Shown in pieces: positions 49,393-57,862 of a DNA stretch of 64,000 nt. The translations under genes and the position numbers were made by a program. The notes beneath the pieces are model-generated. The model saw nothing but the letters and a program-made list of their open reading frames with translations. It did no database searches and was not told where the DNA came from. Numbering within the stretch: position 1 is the stretch's first letter; the number at the start of each line of letters is the position of its first letter. The stretch is from Streptomyces bacillaris (GTDB lineage Bacteria > Actinomycetota > Actinomycetes > Streptomycetales > Streptomycetaceae): assembly GCF_003268675.1 (NCBI RefSeq), contig NZ_CP029378.1, positions 744,001-808,000 on the forward strand. Direction: 5' to 3'.

Positions 49393-50631
49393 ATGAAGAG
49401 CATCCTCACTCCGCTGGGGCCCAAGGCCGACAAGGACACCGTGCGACGGCACAATCTGAGCCTGGTGCTGCGCGCCGTCCGGGACGAGGGCGAGAGCGGG
49501 GAGGCGACCCGCGCCGGGGTCTCCGCCCGGGTCGGGCTGACCCGGGCGGCGGTCTCCTCGCTCGTCGAGCAGCTCATGGAGAGCGGGTTCCTGACCGAGT
49601 CGGGGAAGACGTTCAGCGGCCAGGCCGGGCGCCCCGGCACCGCGCTCAAGGTGGCCCGCACCGGCCCCGCCGGGCTCGGCGTGGAGATCAACATCGATTA
49701 CGTGTCGGTCTGCGTCGTCGACCTCGCGGGCACCGGCCGGGTCCGCCAGACCGAACACCTCGACAACCGGGGCGCACCCGCCGGGGAGGTCCTCGCCCGC
49801 GCGGCCCGGATCGCCGCGCGGACCCTGGACTCGGCGCGCGAGCAGGAACTGCGCCCGGTGGGTGCCACGCTGGCCCTGCCCGGCCTGGTCTCCGGCGGCT
49901 CGGTGCGGCAGGCCCCCAACCTCGGCTGGAACGAGGTCCCGGCGGAGGATCTCTTCGCCGAGGCGCTGGCCGCCCTCCGGCCGGGCCACCCGGTGCTGCC
50001 GGTCGCCTCGGAGAACGAGGCCAACCTCGCGGCCCTGGCCGAGCTGTGGTTCGGCGGCCTCGGTGACGTACGGAGCTTCCTCTATCTGACCGGTGAGATC
50101 GGGGTCGGCGGCGCGCTGGTGCTCGGCGGCGAACTGCTGCGGGGCGCGCACGGGTTCGCCGGGGAGATCGGCCATGTCGTGGTGGACCCGGACGGGCCGG
50201 AGTGCCGGTGCGGGTCCCGGGGGTGCCTGGAGCAGTACGCCGGGCAGACGGCGCTCCTGCGGGCGGCCGGGATCGACGGGTCCGGGGGCGGCGCCGGGGT
50301 CGTGGAGCTGGAGCGGCGCGCCCGGGCCGGGGACGGGCGGGCGGTGGCGGCGCTCACGGAGGCGGGCCGGATGCTGGGCCGGGTGGTGTCGGGGGCGGTG
50401 AACCTGGTCGACCCGGACGCGGTGGTGCTCGGCGGGATCTACCGGGGCCTGATGCCGTGGCTCTCGCCGCCCGCCGACGAGGAGCTGACCGGCCGGGTGG
50501 TGTCGGGGCTCTGGTCCCCCGGCAGCGGCCGCCTCCGCGCGTCATCGGTGGCGGGCGACGCGGCCCGGGGGGCGGCGGCGCTGGTGGTGCAGGACGTACT
50601 GGCCGACCCGGTGGCGTACGCGGAGCCGTAG
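49393..50631 (+). CDS. xylR: ROK-family transcriptional regulator (probable xylose regulator)
   Basis: This 412-residue protein has an N-terminal winged helix (~20-80; ATRAGVSARVGLTRAAVSSLVEQLMESGFL) and a ROK kinase-like domain (ATLALPGLVSGGSVRQAPN; YLTGEIGVGGALVLGGELL; HGFAGEIGHVVVDPDG). The zinc-binding motif CRCGSRGCLEQY is intact. ROK repressors of the XylR type bind xylose or a sugar phosphate. It lies 328 bp from the convergent xylA, which is divergent from xylB; this arrangement makes it the likely xyl repressor. The symbol is assigned by context. Confidence 0.85.
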   Translation: MKSILTPLGPKADKDTVRRHNLSLVLRAVRDEGESGEATRAGVSARVGLTRAAVSSLVEQLMESGFLTESGKTFSGQAGRPGTALKVARTGPAGLGVEINIDYVSVCVVDLAGTGRVRQTEHLDNRGAPAGEVLARAARIAARTLDSAREQELRPVGATLALPGLVSGGSVRQAPNLGWNEVPAEDLFAEALAALRPGHPVLPVASENEANLAALAELWFGGLGDVRSFLYLTGEIGVGGALVLGGELLRGAHGFAGEIGHVVVDPDGPECRCGSRGCLEQYAGQTALLRAAGIDGSGGGAGVVELERRARAGDGRAVAALTEAGRMLGRVVSGAVNLVDPDAVVLGGIYRGLMPWLSPPADEELTGRVVSGLWSPGSGRLRASSVAGDAARGAAALVVQDVLADPVAYAEP

Positions 50632-50959
50632 GGGGTGTGAGGCGGGGGCGTACGGGGGTGGGGCCGGGGCCTCCCGGGGCCCGGCGCCCTGCGAGGGCCC
50701 GGTGCCCGCCCCGAGGGGCCGGCGCCCTTCCGGTGGGCCCGGGGCCCTTCCGGCGTGCCGATGCCGTCCGAGGGACGGGCACCGTCAGGGAGGGCCCGGT
50801 GCCATCCGGAGGGGCTGGGCCCTGTGCGTTCCCGGCCGGCCCGGTACGTTCGCGGCGAGCGCGGTGACTTCCCAGCAGGCGCGGTGACTTCGCGGCGGGC
50901 CCGGGACCCATCCCTGCGGGCCGGTTGCCTTCCGGCGGGGCCGGGCCCGCCCCCAACCC
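50632..50959. repeat. 328-bp convergent intergenic region of degenerate GC-rich repeats
   Basis: Between xylR and xylA ends there is no gene. It is filled with imperfect ~20-25-nt units built on GGGCCCGGTGCCNTCCGG, and contains an exact GCGCGGTGACTTC direct repeat. Both strands show open frames, but they have biased composition and no ribosome site. Transcription of the two convergent genes would meet here; stems such as GGGCCC...GGGCCC can form. Confidence 0.55.
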
Positions 50960-52126
50960 TCAGCGCACGCCCAGCAAGTGGTCCATGGCCAGCTGGTCCA
51001 GCGCCTCGAAGGCCATGCCGCGTTCCGCCGCCGCGTCCGCGTCGAACTCCTCGTACGCCGTGCGGTCCGCGAGCAGCGCGGCCAGGCCGTCCCCCGCCGT
51101 CGGGCGCGCCAGCTGGTCCAGGCGGGAGGCGCGCAGGGCGGCCCGTACCTCGGGGTCGGCGCGGAAGGCCGCCGCGCGCTCCTTGAGGATCAGGTAGTTG
51201 CGCATGCACCCGGCGGCCGAGGCCCAGACGCCGTCGTAGTCCTCGGTGCGCGGGGGCTTGAAGTCGAAGTGGCGCGGGCCCTCGTAGCCGCTCTCCAGCA
51301 GGTCGACGAGCCAGAACGCCTGGCGCAGGTCGCCCGCGCCGAAGCGGAGGTCCTGGTCGTACTTGATGCCGGACTGGCCGTTGAGGTCGATGTGGAAGAG
51401 CTTGCCCGCCCACATGGCCTGGGCGATGCCGTGCGGGAAGTTGAGCCCGGCCATCTGCTCGTGCCCGGTCTCGGGGTTGACCCCGACCAGTTCGGGGCGC
51501 TCCAGGCGTTCGATGAAGGCCAGGGCGTGGCCGACGGTGGGGAGCAGGATGTCGCCGCGCGGCTCGTTCGGCTTGGGCTCGATGGCGAAGCGGAGGTCGT
51601 ACCCCTGCTCGGTGACGTACTCGCCCAGCAGGTCGAAGGCCTCCTTCATCCGGTGCAGGGCGAGGCGTACGTCCTTGGCGGCGCCGGACTCCGCGCCCTC
51701 GCGGCCGCCCCAGGCGACGAAGGTGGTGGCGCCGAGTTCGACGGCGAGGTCGATGTTGCGCAGGGTCTTGCGGAGCGCGTACCGGCGTACGTCACGGTCG
51801 TTGGCGGTGAACCCGCCGTCCTTGAAGACCGGGTGGGTGAAGAGGTTCGTCGTCACCATGGGCACGACCAGGCCGCTCGCGTCGACCGCCTGCCGGAACC
51901 GCTTGACGATCGCCTCGCGCTCGGTCTCCGACGAGCCGAAGGGGATCAGGTCGTCGTCATGGAAGGTCACGCCCCAGGCGCCCAGTTCGGCCAGGCGCTG
52001 CACGGAGTCGACAGGGTCGATGGCCGCGCGGGTGGCGTCGCCGAAGGGGTCCCGGCCCTGCCAGCCCACGGTCCACAGGCCGAAGCTGAACTTGTCCTCG
52101 GGGGTGGGGGTGAAGCGTTCCGTCAT
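50960..52126 (-). CDS. xylA: Xylose isomerase
   Basis: This 388-residue enzyme converts D-xylose to D-xylulose. The catalytic His is in [14 protein letters not shown], the conserved tryptophan loop is AWGGREGAE, and metal ligands are in [23 protein letters not shown] and [18 protein letters not shown]. The length is that of class I (actinobacterial) enzymes. The start ATG at 52126 is chosen over a longer frame because it yields the standard N-terminus [17 protein letters not shown]. It is divergent from xylB with a 220-bp gap and is expected to be repressed by the ROK regulator in the absence of xylose. Confidence 0.97.
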   Translation of the reverse strand: MTERFTPTPEDKFSFGLWTVGWQGRDPFGDATRAAIDPVDSVQRLAELGAWGVTFHDDDLIPFGSSETEREAIVKRFRQAVDASGLVVPMVTTNLFTHPVFKDGGFTANDRDVRRYALRKTLRNIDLAVELGATTFVAWGGREGAESGAAKDVRLALHRMKEAFDLLGEYVTEQGYDLRFAIEPKPNEPRGDILLPTVGHALAFIERLERPELVGVNPETGHEQMAGLNFPHGIAQAMWAGKLFHIDLNGQSGIKYDQDLRFGAGDLRQAFWLVDLLESGYEGPRHFDFKPPRTEDYDGVWASAAGCMRNYLILKERAAAFRADPEVRAALRASRLDQLARPTAGDGLAALLADRTAYEEFDADAAAERGMAFEALDQLAMDHLLGVR

Positions 52127-52184
52127 CGTCGTCCGACCGCCTTCGCCTGCCGTCGGGGCCGGGGCCACGCGCCCGGCACCCCTA

Positions 52185-52298
52185 TTTGTTCACTGTCATG
52201 ACTAATCATGCACGGGGTTCCCGGCCGACGTAACCCCCGCGGTCGTGGCGAGTTCTCCCGTGCCCTGTTCCCCCGGGCCGGGATCACGTAATTTGTTC
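52185..52298. promoter_or_regulatory. xylA/xylB divergent promoter with candidate ROK operators
   Basis: Two copies of TTTGTTC occur at 52185-52191 and 52292-52298; TTTGTT half-sites are seen in XylR (ROK) operators of other Gram-positive bacteria. An inverted repeat CATGA (52197-52201) / TCATG (52206-52210) with 4-nt spacer lies next to the first. Their location between the divergent xylA and xylB starts suggests a binding site for the ROK regulator at 49393. Binding is inferred. Confidence 0.5.
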
Positions 52299-52346
52299 GC
52301 GGCACAGCCGAATGAGCCCCACCTCATCACCCGAAAGAGGCCGCCC

Positions 52347-53828
52347 ATGTCGTCACGTACCGTCGTCATCGGCGTGGACAGCTCCACCCAGTCCACCAAG
52401 GCCGCCGTGATCGACGCCGTGACCGGCGAGCAGCTCGCGGTGGGGCGCGCCCCGCACACCGTCACCGGCGAGTCCGGGGCGCGGGAGAGCGACCCGGAGG
52501 TGTGGTGGCGGGCGCTGGGCGACGCGGTGGCGGCCGGGCTGAAGGAGTCGGGCCTGCCCGCCCGCTCGGTGACCGGGATCGCGGTGGCGGGCCAGCAGCA
52601 CGGGCTCGTCGTGCTGGACCGCTCGGGCCGTCCGCTGCGGCCCGCGCTGCTCTGGAACGACACCCGCTCGGCCCCGCAGGCCGCCGCGCTCACCGCCGAG
52701 CTGGGCGGGGCCACCGCCTGGACCGGGCGGACAGGGTCCGTGCCGGTGGCCTCGATCACCGCGTCCAAGTGGCGCTGGCTCCGCGAGCACGACCCGGAGG
52801 CGGCGAAGGGAGCCGCGGGCGTCCGGCTGCCGCACGACTTCCTCACCGAGCGGCTCGCGGGTGTGGCGGCGACCGACCCCGGGGACGCCTCGGGCACCGG
52901 CTGGTACGCCACCGCGACCGGCGCGTACGACCCCGGGCTGCTGGACCTCCTCGGCCTGGACCCGGCCCTCCTCCCCGAGGTCGCGCCCACCGGGGCCACC
53001 CGGATCGGCTCGCTCACCGACGAGGCGGCCGAGGCGCTGGGGCTCCCGGCGGGGATCGCGGTCGCGGCGGGGACCGGCGACAACATGAGCGCGGCCGTGG
53101 GGCTGGGGCTCGGCGGCGCCGGACTGCTGGACCACCCGGTCCTCTCCCTCGGCACGTCGGGGGTGGTCTTCGCCGCCTCCCGTACGCGCTCCACCGACCC
53201 GGCGCTCTCCGGGTTCGCCGCCGCCGACGGTACGTTCCTCCCGCTGGCCTGCACCCTCAACTGCACGCTCGCCGTGGACAAGGTCGCCTCCCTGCTCGGC
53301 CTGCACCGCGAGGACACCGCCCCCGGAGGCGAAGCCGTACTGCTCCCGTACCTCGACGGCGAACGCACCCCGGACCTGCCCACCGCCTCCGGGCTGCTCA
53401 CCGGACTGCGCCACGACACCACCCCGCAGCAGTTGCTGGGCGCCGCCTACGAGGGCGCGGCCGTCACCGTACTGCGGGCGCTGGACACGCTGTTGCGGGC
53501 CTGCGGTCTCGACCCGGACGCCCCGGAGGTGGCCGCACGCCCGCTGCGGCTGATCGGCGGCGGGGCGCAGGGGCTGGCCTGGGTGGAGACGGTGCGCCGG
53601 CTCTCCGGCCGCCCGATCGTCCTTCCGGCGGGCGGCGAACTGGTCGCCCTCGGCGCGGCGGCGCTCGCCGCGTCGGCGGCGGGCGGCGGGGATCCGGTGG
53701 CGCTGGCGACCACGTGGGGAGCGGGTGACACGGGCCGTCAACTCGACCCGCAGGAGCGGGACTTGGCGACCTGGCAGCGGGTCACCTCGGTGCTGGACCG
53801 GGCCGCGGAGCCGCTGCTCGGCGGCTGA
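52347..53828 (+). CDS. xylB: Xylulokinase
   Basis: This 493-residue FGGY-family kinase phosphorylates D-xylulose to xylulose-5-phosphate. Motifs: N-terminal ATPase fold VVIGVDSSTQSTKAAVID, sugar-binding VAGQQHGLVVLD, RPALLWNDTRS, VAAGTGDNMSAAVGLGL, LGTSGVVFA and C-terminal LRLIGGGAQGLAW. AAAGAGG precedes the ATG at 52347. With xylA it completes entry of xylose into the pentose-phosphate pathway. No xylose transporter is found next to it. Confidence 0.96.
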   Translation: MSSRTVVIGVDSSTQSTKAAVIDAVTGEQLAVGRAPHTVTGESGARESDPEVWWRALGDAVAAGLKESGLPARSVTGIAVAGQQHGLVVLDRSGRPLRPALLWNDTRSAPQAAALTAELGGATAWTGRTGSVPVASITASKWRWLREHDPEAAKGAAGVRLPHDFLTERLAGVAATDPGDASGTGWYATATGAYDPGLLDLLGLDPALLPEVAPTGATRIGSLTDEAAEALGLPAGIAVAAGTGDNMSAAVGLGLGGAGLLDHPVLSLGTSGVVFAASRTRSTDPALSGFAAADGTFLPLACTLNCTLAVDKVASLLGLHREDTAPGGEAVLLPYLDGERTPDLPTASGLLTGLRHDTTPQQLLGAAYEGAAVTVLRALDTLLRACGLDPDAPEVAARPLRLIGGGAQGLAWVETVRRLSGRPIVLPAGGELVALGAAALAASAAGGGDPVALATTWGAGDTGRQLDPQERDLATWQRVTSVLDRAAEPLLGG

Positions 53829-53898
53829 CGGGCGGGCGGGCCCGGGGGCCCGAAGGCCTCGGTTGGGAATACCAACTGATTTTCCATAAGATCCGGCG

Positions 53899-55179
53899 AT
53901 GATCACAAGAAATCGGCTGACGGCCGGGGTGTGCATAGCGCTGGCCACCCTGGCCGCCGGGCTCGGCACCGCGATCCCCGCGGCCGCCGACGGACCACCC
54001 GCCACCCCCGCCCCCAAGGTCGAACTCGTCCTCGACGTCAGCGGCTCCATGCGCACCCGCGACATCGACGGCCAGTCCCGGATGACCGCCGCGAAGCAGG
54101 CGTTCAACGACGTCCTGGACGCGGTGCCCGAAGGGGTCCACCTCGGCATCCGCACCCTCGGCGCCGACTATCCGGGCGAGGACCGCAAGGTCGGCTGCAA
54201 GGACACCAAGCAGCTCTACCCGGTCGGCCCGCTGGACCGCACCGAGGCCAAGACCGCCGTCGCCACCCTCGCCCCCACCGGCTGGACCCCGATCGGCCCC
54301 GCGCTGCTCGGCGCGGCCGACGACCTCGAAGGCGGGGACGGCACCCGCCGGATCGTCCTCATCACGGACGGCGAGGACACCTGCGGCCCGCTCGACCCGT
54401 GCGAGGTGGCCCGCGAGATCGCCGCGCGCGGAACGCACCTGGTCATCGACACCCTGGGCCTGGTGCCCAACGCCAAGATCCGCCAGCAGCTCACCTGCAT
54501 CGCGGACGCGACCGGCGGCACGTACACCGCCGTCCAGCACAAGGAAGACCTCTCGCGCCGGGTGAAGCAGCTGGTGGACCGGGCGGCCGAGCCGGTCGTC
54601 ACCCCGGTCGCCACCGAGGGGGCGGGGAACTGCTCCGCCGCGCCCGAGCTGAAGCCGGGCCTATACACCGACCGCCAGGTGATCGGTGAACACCGCTGGT
54701 ACCGGGTCGACGTGCTGCCCGGCCAGGAGCTGCGCGCCTCGGTGAGCGTGGCGGCCGACCGGGCCGTCGACGACGACTACGGCGTCCTGCTGCGCGCGGT
54801 GACGGCCTCCGGACGCGAGATCGTCCGGGGCGAGGCGTCCGGCACCGGACGTACGGATGTGATCTCGTCCGGTCTCCGCTATCCCAAGGCGGAAGTGGAG
54901 GGCGGTGACGACGGCAGCGGCAAGCCCGCCGCCGAGACCGTCTGCCTCCAGCTCTCCAACGCCTTCTCCGCCCCCGCCTCGGTGAAGCGCACCCCGGGTC
55001 TGCCGGTCGAGCTGACCGTGGACGTGGTGGACGGAGCGGACCACGCGTCCGACGTGGCGGCCTTCGGCCTCGGCCGCGGCTGGTGGCTGCTGGGCGCCCT
55101 CGTGCTGACCGGACTGGTCGCGGGGCTGCTCTTCGGCTGGATCTCGCGCTGGCGCATCGCCGTATGGAGGACCAACTGA
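53899..55179 (+). CDS. Exported von Willebrand factor A domain protein
   Basis: This 426-residue protein has a signal peptide (LTAGVCIALATLAAGLGTAIPAAA) and a VWA domain (~40-220) with MIDAS motif DVSGS (D46, S48, S50) and ITDGEDTCG. A second region (~230-385) is beta-rich, and a transmembrane helix (WWLLGALVLTGLVAGLLFGW) ends the chain with a short Arg-rich tail, so the protein is anchored with the VWA outside. VWA domains bind partner proteins through a metal. The next gene overlaps by TGATG and encodes another anchored exported protein, which should be its partner. TTTCCATAAGAT sits 10-20 bp before the start as a possible promoter part. Confidence 0.88.
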   Translation: MITRNRLTAGVCIALATLAAGLGTAIPAAADGPPATPAPKVELVLDVSGSMRTRDIDGQSRMTAAKQAFNDVLDAVPEGVHLGIRTLGADYPGEDRKVGCKDTKQLYPVGPLDRTEAKTAVATLAPTGWTPIGPALLGAADDLEGGDGTRRIVLITDGEDTCGPLDPCEVAREIAARGTHLVIDTLGLVPNAKIRQQLTCIADATGGTYTAVQHKEDLSRRVKQLVDRAAEPVVTPVATEGAGNCSAAPELKPGLYTDRQVIGEHRWYRVDVLPGQELRASVSVAADRAVDDDYGVLLRAVTASGREIVRGEASGTGRTDVISSGLRYPKAEVEGGDDGSGKPAAETVCLQLSNAFSAPASVKRTPGLPVELTVDVVDGADHASDVAAFGLGRGWWLLGALVLTGLVAGLLFGWISRWRIAVWRTN

Positions 55180-56021
55180 TGGTGACGACGACTTCCCGCC
55201 GCGCCCGCACCCGTGGCGCGCGGCGCGCGTTCGCCGGAGCGCTGCTGGCCGGGCTGACCCTGTTCACCTCGGCGGGTGCGGCGGTGGCCGACGACCCGAC
55301 GCCCAGCGCGAGCCCCGGTGACGAGGGCCCCGGCCCCACCGAGGCCGGCACCACGTTCCGTACGGCGACCGTGCTCCAGCAGGGGCAGACCGGCACCGCG
55401 CAGGCGTCAGCGGGCGACTACCTGTACTGGGTGTTCCCGGCCGACACCGGCCAGCGCGCCACCGTGCGGGCGACGGTCAGGCTGCCGCAGGACGAGGCGA
55501 AGCGCTCGGCCTCCACCTGGCAGATCGACGTGTACGACGGGCTGCGCCGCCGCCAGGCGTGCCAGTACGGCCACCAGACCCGCAAGGCGGCGGCCGACGC
55601 GACGGCGGTGGAGCTGTCCTGTGTGCTGCGCACCGTACGGTCCTGGTCCGAGCCGTGGGCCAACGACCCGCTGCCGGGCAGCTACTACGTACGCCTGACG
55701 GTCGTGAACCTCCCGGCCGACGAGCTGGGCCTGCCGTTCGAGGCCGAGGTGCGGGCCGACGTGGTGGACGCGGGCGGCGCCCACCACGTGGACGGCGCGC
55801 TCGCGGAGCCGCTGGTCCCGGGCATCTCGGTGACCGGCGCGTCCGGCACCTCCCAGGCCCGGGCCGCCGGTGGGCCGGAGGACGGCTGGGCCTCAGGCTG
55901 GTGGACGAGCCGCTGGCTCTGGACCATCGGCGGCGGGGTCCTCGCCGCGCTCGCGGGCGTGTTCGGCTACTCGCTGACGCGGGGCCGGGGCCGCCCGGCG
56001 CACGTACCGCACGGGGCCTGA
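55179..56021 (+). CDS. Exported membrane-anchored partner of the VWA protein
   Basis: This 280-residue protein begins with a signal peptide (RAFAGALLAGLTLFTSAGAAVA). The middle is beta-rich, with the two cysteines CQYGHQTRKA and ELSCVLRTVRS. A C-terminal transmembrane helix (WLWTIGGGVLAALAGVFGY) is followed by Arg-rich cytosolic residues. The ATG shares bases with the preceding TGA (TGATG at 55177), with GGAGG upstream, so it is translationally coupled. It has the same overall build as the second part of the VWA protein (signal, beta domain, C-terminal helix). No known family is recognised. Confidence 0.75.
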   Translation: MVTTTSRRARTRGARRAFAGALLAGLTLFTSAGAAVADDPTPSASPGDEGPGPTEAGTTFRTATVLQQGQTGTAQASAGDYLYWVFPADTGQRATVRATVRLPQDEAKRSASTWQIDVYDGLRRRQACQYGHQTRKAAADATAVELSCVLRTVRSWSEPWANDPLPGSYYVRLTVVNLPADELGLPFEAEVRADVVDAGGAHHVDGALAEPLVPGISVTGASGTSQARAAGGPEDGWASGWWTSRWLWTIGGGVLAALAGVFGYSLTRGRGRPAHVPHGA

Positions 56022-56101
56022 GGGCCATACGGCCGGGTGGCGGCCTCCCTGCTCCTCGAAGATCCTGACCTGGACCGCTTCGAGACGGGGAGGCACGGCC
56101 G

Positions 56102-57682
56102 GTGTGGCAGTTCTTCGCGGACAACCCGTGGGTGACCGTGTTCGCGGTGATCACGCTCGGCGCGCTGCTCGGCATGGTGCGCTTCGGCCCGGTACGGCTG
56201 GGGGCGGCCGGTGTCCTCTTCGTCGGCCTCCTCGTGGGGGCGCTGGACGAGGACATCGCCGCCGCCGTACCGGCCGGGATCTCGGCGCTGGGGCTGGCCC
56301 TGTACGTCTACACGGTCGGCCTGGAGTCGGGTCCGGCCTTCTTCCGTGAACTGCGCGGCCAGCTCGCGGTGATGGCCGGGGCCGTGGTGGCGCTCGCCGT
56401 CACGGCGGTGGTGGTCGGCCTGGTCGGGCACGGCTGGTTCGGGATCAGCGGCCCGTTCCTCGCGGGCGGGTACGCGGGCATCGGGACGACCACCCCGGGT
56501 CTGGCCGCCGCCCAGGACGCCTCCGCCGACCCCACGCAGCCCGCCGTCGGGTATGCCATCGGCTACCCGCTCGCCGTCGTCATCACCATCATGTTCGTCG
56601 CGGCCGTCGCGGCCCGCCGCACCTGGACCGCCCGCCGCGACCCCGACTCGGGGCTGCCCGCCACCCTCGTCACCCGCACGGTCCAGGTATCCCGGGAGAC
56701 CCGCTGGGCCGACGTCCCCGGGGTGGCGTCCCACCGGGTGCTGGCCAGCGAGTACCGCCCCTCCGGCGGAGCCGCCCGGGTCGCCCTGCAGGTGGACCGG
56801 CTCTCCCCAGGTGACCAGGTGGTCCTGGTGGGCGGCGAGGACGACGTACGGGCGGCGACTCAGGCGCTGGGGGCCCTGGCGCCCCGCCATCTGCTGGACG
56901 ACCGCAGCGCGGTGGACTACCGGCGGGTGCTGCTCACCAACCCGGACCTCGCCGGGCACACGGTCGCCGAACTGGGCCTGGGCGAGAAGTACGGGGCCGT
57001 GGTCAGCCGGGTGCGGCGCGGCGACTTCGACATGCTCGCCCACGACGGCCTGCTGCTCCAGCTCGACGACCGGGTGCGGGTGGTGATGCCGCGCGAGCGG
57101 ACGGGCGAGGTCACCGCGTATCTGGGCGACACGGAGGCGAAGGTCAGCGAGGTGAGCGCGGTCAGCCTGGGGCTCGGGCTGACCCTGGGCTTCCTCATCG
57201 GCATCCCCTCCCTCACCCTCGGCTCCACCACCCTCGCCCTCGGCACCGGGGCCGGTCCCCTGGTGATGGGCATGATCCTCGGCTGGCGCCGCCGCACCGG
57301 CCCCCTCGTCTGGGCCCTCCCCACCCGCGCCAACCTGACCCTGCGCCAGATCGGGCTGCTCCTCTTCCTCGCCGTGGTGGGCCTCACCTCCGGCTACTCG
57401 TTCCGCGAGAACGCCTTCTCCCTCTTCGGCCTGAAGCTGGCGGCCGTGCTGGCGATCGGCGCGGTGGTCAGCTACTCCCTGATGGTGCTGGTCGCCAAGG
57501 GGCTGGGGCAGAGCCGGGAGCGGACGATGGGGCTGCTGTCGGGCTATGTGGGCAACCCGGCGATCGTGGCGTACGCCAACAGCCGGGCGAGCGACAGCCG
57601 GATCAACAACGGGTACTCGACGCTCTTCGCGCTGGCCATTCTGGTCAAGATCGTCTGCATCCAGCTGATCGTGGGGCTCTGA
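56102..57682 (+). CDS. AspT/YidE-type antiporter-like transporter with two TrkA_C domains
   Basis: This 526-residue membrane protein starts at GTG with GGGGAGG upstream. Two membrane halves carry the duplicated AspT/YidE signature (GPAFFRELRGQLAVMAGAVVAL; GIGTTTPGLAAAQDA and, in the second half, SGYVGNPAIVAYANSR). Between them (about 200-340) are two cytoplasmic TrkA_C-like domains (YRPSGGAARVALQVDRLSPG; LLTNPDLAGHTVAELGL). AspT exchanges aspartate for alanine, but most YidE-type members have no known substrate. It follows the VWA pair by 80 bp; coupling to it is unproven. Confidence 0.88.
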   Translation: MWQFFADNPWVTVFAVITLGALLGMVRFGPVRLGAAGVLFVGLLVGALDEDIAAAVPAGISALGLALYVYTVGLESGPAFFRELRGQLAVMAGAVVALAVTAVVVGLVGHGWFGISGPFLAGGYAGIGTTTPGLAAAQDASADPTQPAVGYAIGYPLAVVITIMFVAAVAARRTWTARRDPDSGLPATLVTRTVQVSRETRWADVPGVASHRVLASEYRPSGGAARVALQVDRLSPGDQVVLVGGEDDVRAATQALGALAPRHLLDDRSAVDYRRVLLTNPDLAGHTVAELGLGEKYGAVVSRVRRGDFDMLAHDGLLLQLDDRVRVVMPRERTGEVTAYLGDTEAKVSEVSAVSLGLGLTLGFLIGIPSLTLGSTTLALGTGAGPLVMGMILGWRRRTGPLVWALPTRANLTLRQIGLLLFLAVVGLTSGYSFRENAFSLFGLKLAAVLAIGAVVSYSLMVLVAKGLGQSRERTMGLLSGYVGNPAIVAYANSRASDSRINNGYSTLFALAILVKIVCIQLIVGL

Positions 57683-57766
57683 CCGTTCCAATCCGGTGGC
57701 CGTTGCGGCTACCTCGTCAACTCGCTTGCTCCGCACGGCCGATGGCGGATTTCCGGCCACGCCGGT

Positions 57767-57817
57767 CCGCCACCCTGGCGGAGTGGCGCCCTCATCACGT
57801 TCGATGAGGTTCGAACG
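57767..57817. promoter_or_regulatory. Inverted repeats upstream of the P450 gene
   Basis: CGTTCGA (57798-57804) and TCGAACG (57811-57817) form a 7-bp inverted repeat with 6-nt spacer, 46 bp before the P450 start, a good size for a TetR/MarR-type operator. CCGCCA-CCC-TGGCGG (57767-57781) just before it forms a small hairpin, perhaps a terminator of the transporter gene. No regulator gene is adjacent. Confidence 0.45.
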
Positions 57818-57862
57818 ATGGCGCGCCACCCATGGCGCATTCCAGGGAGCGGAGTCCTTTCG

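Noticed and set aside
50640..50956. Minus-strand open frame over the repeat region between xylR and xylA
   Set aside because: Low-complexity Pro/Arg/Gly composition produced by the DNA repeats; no ribosome site.
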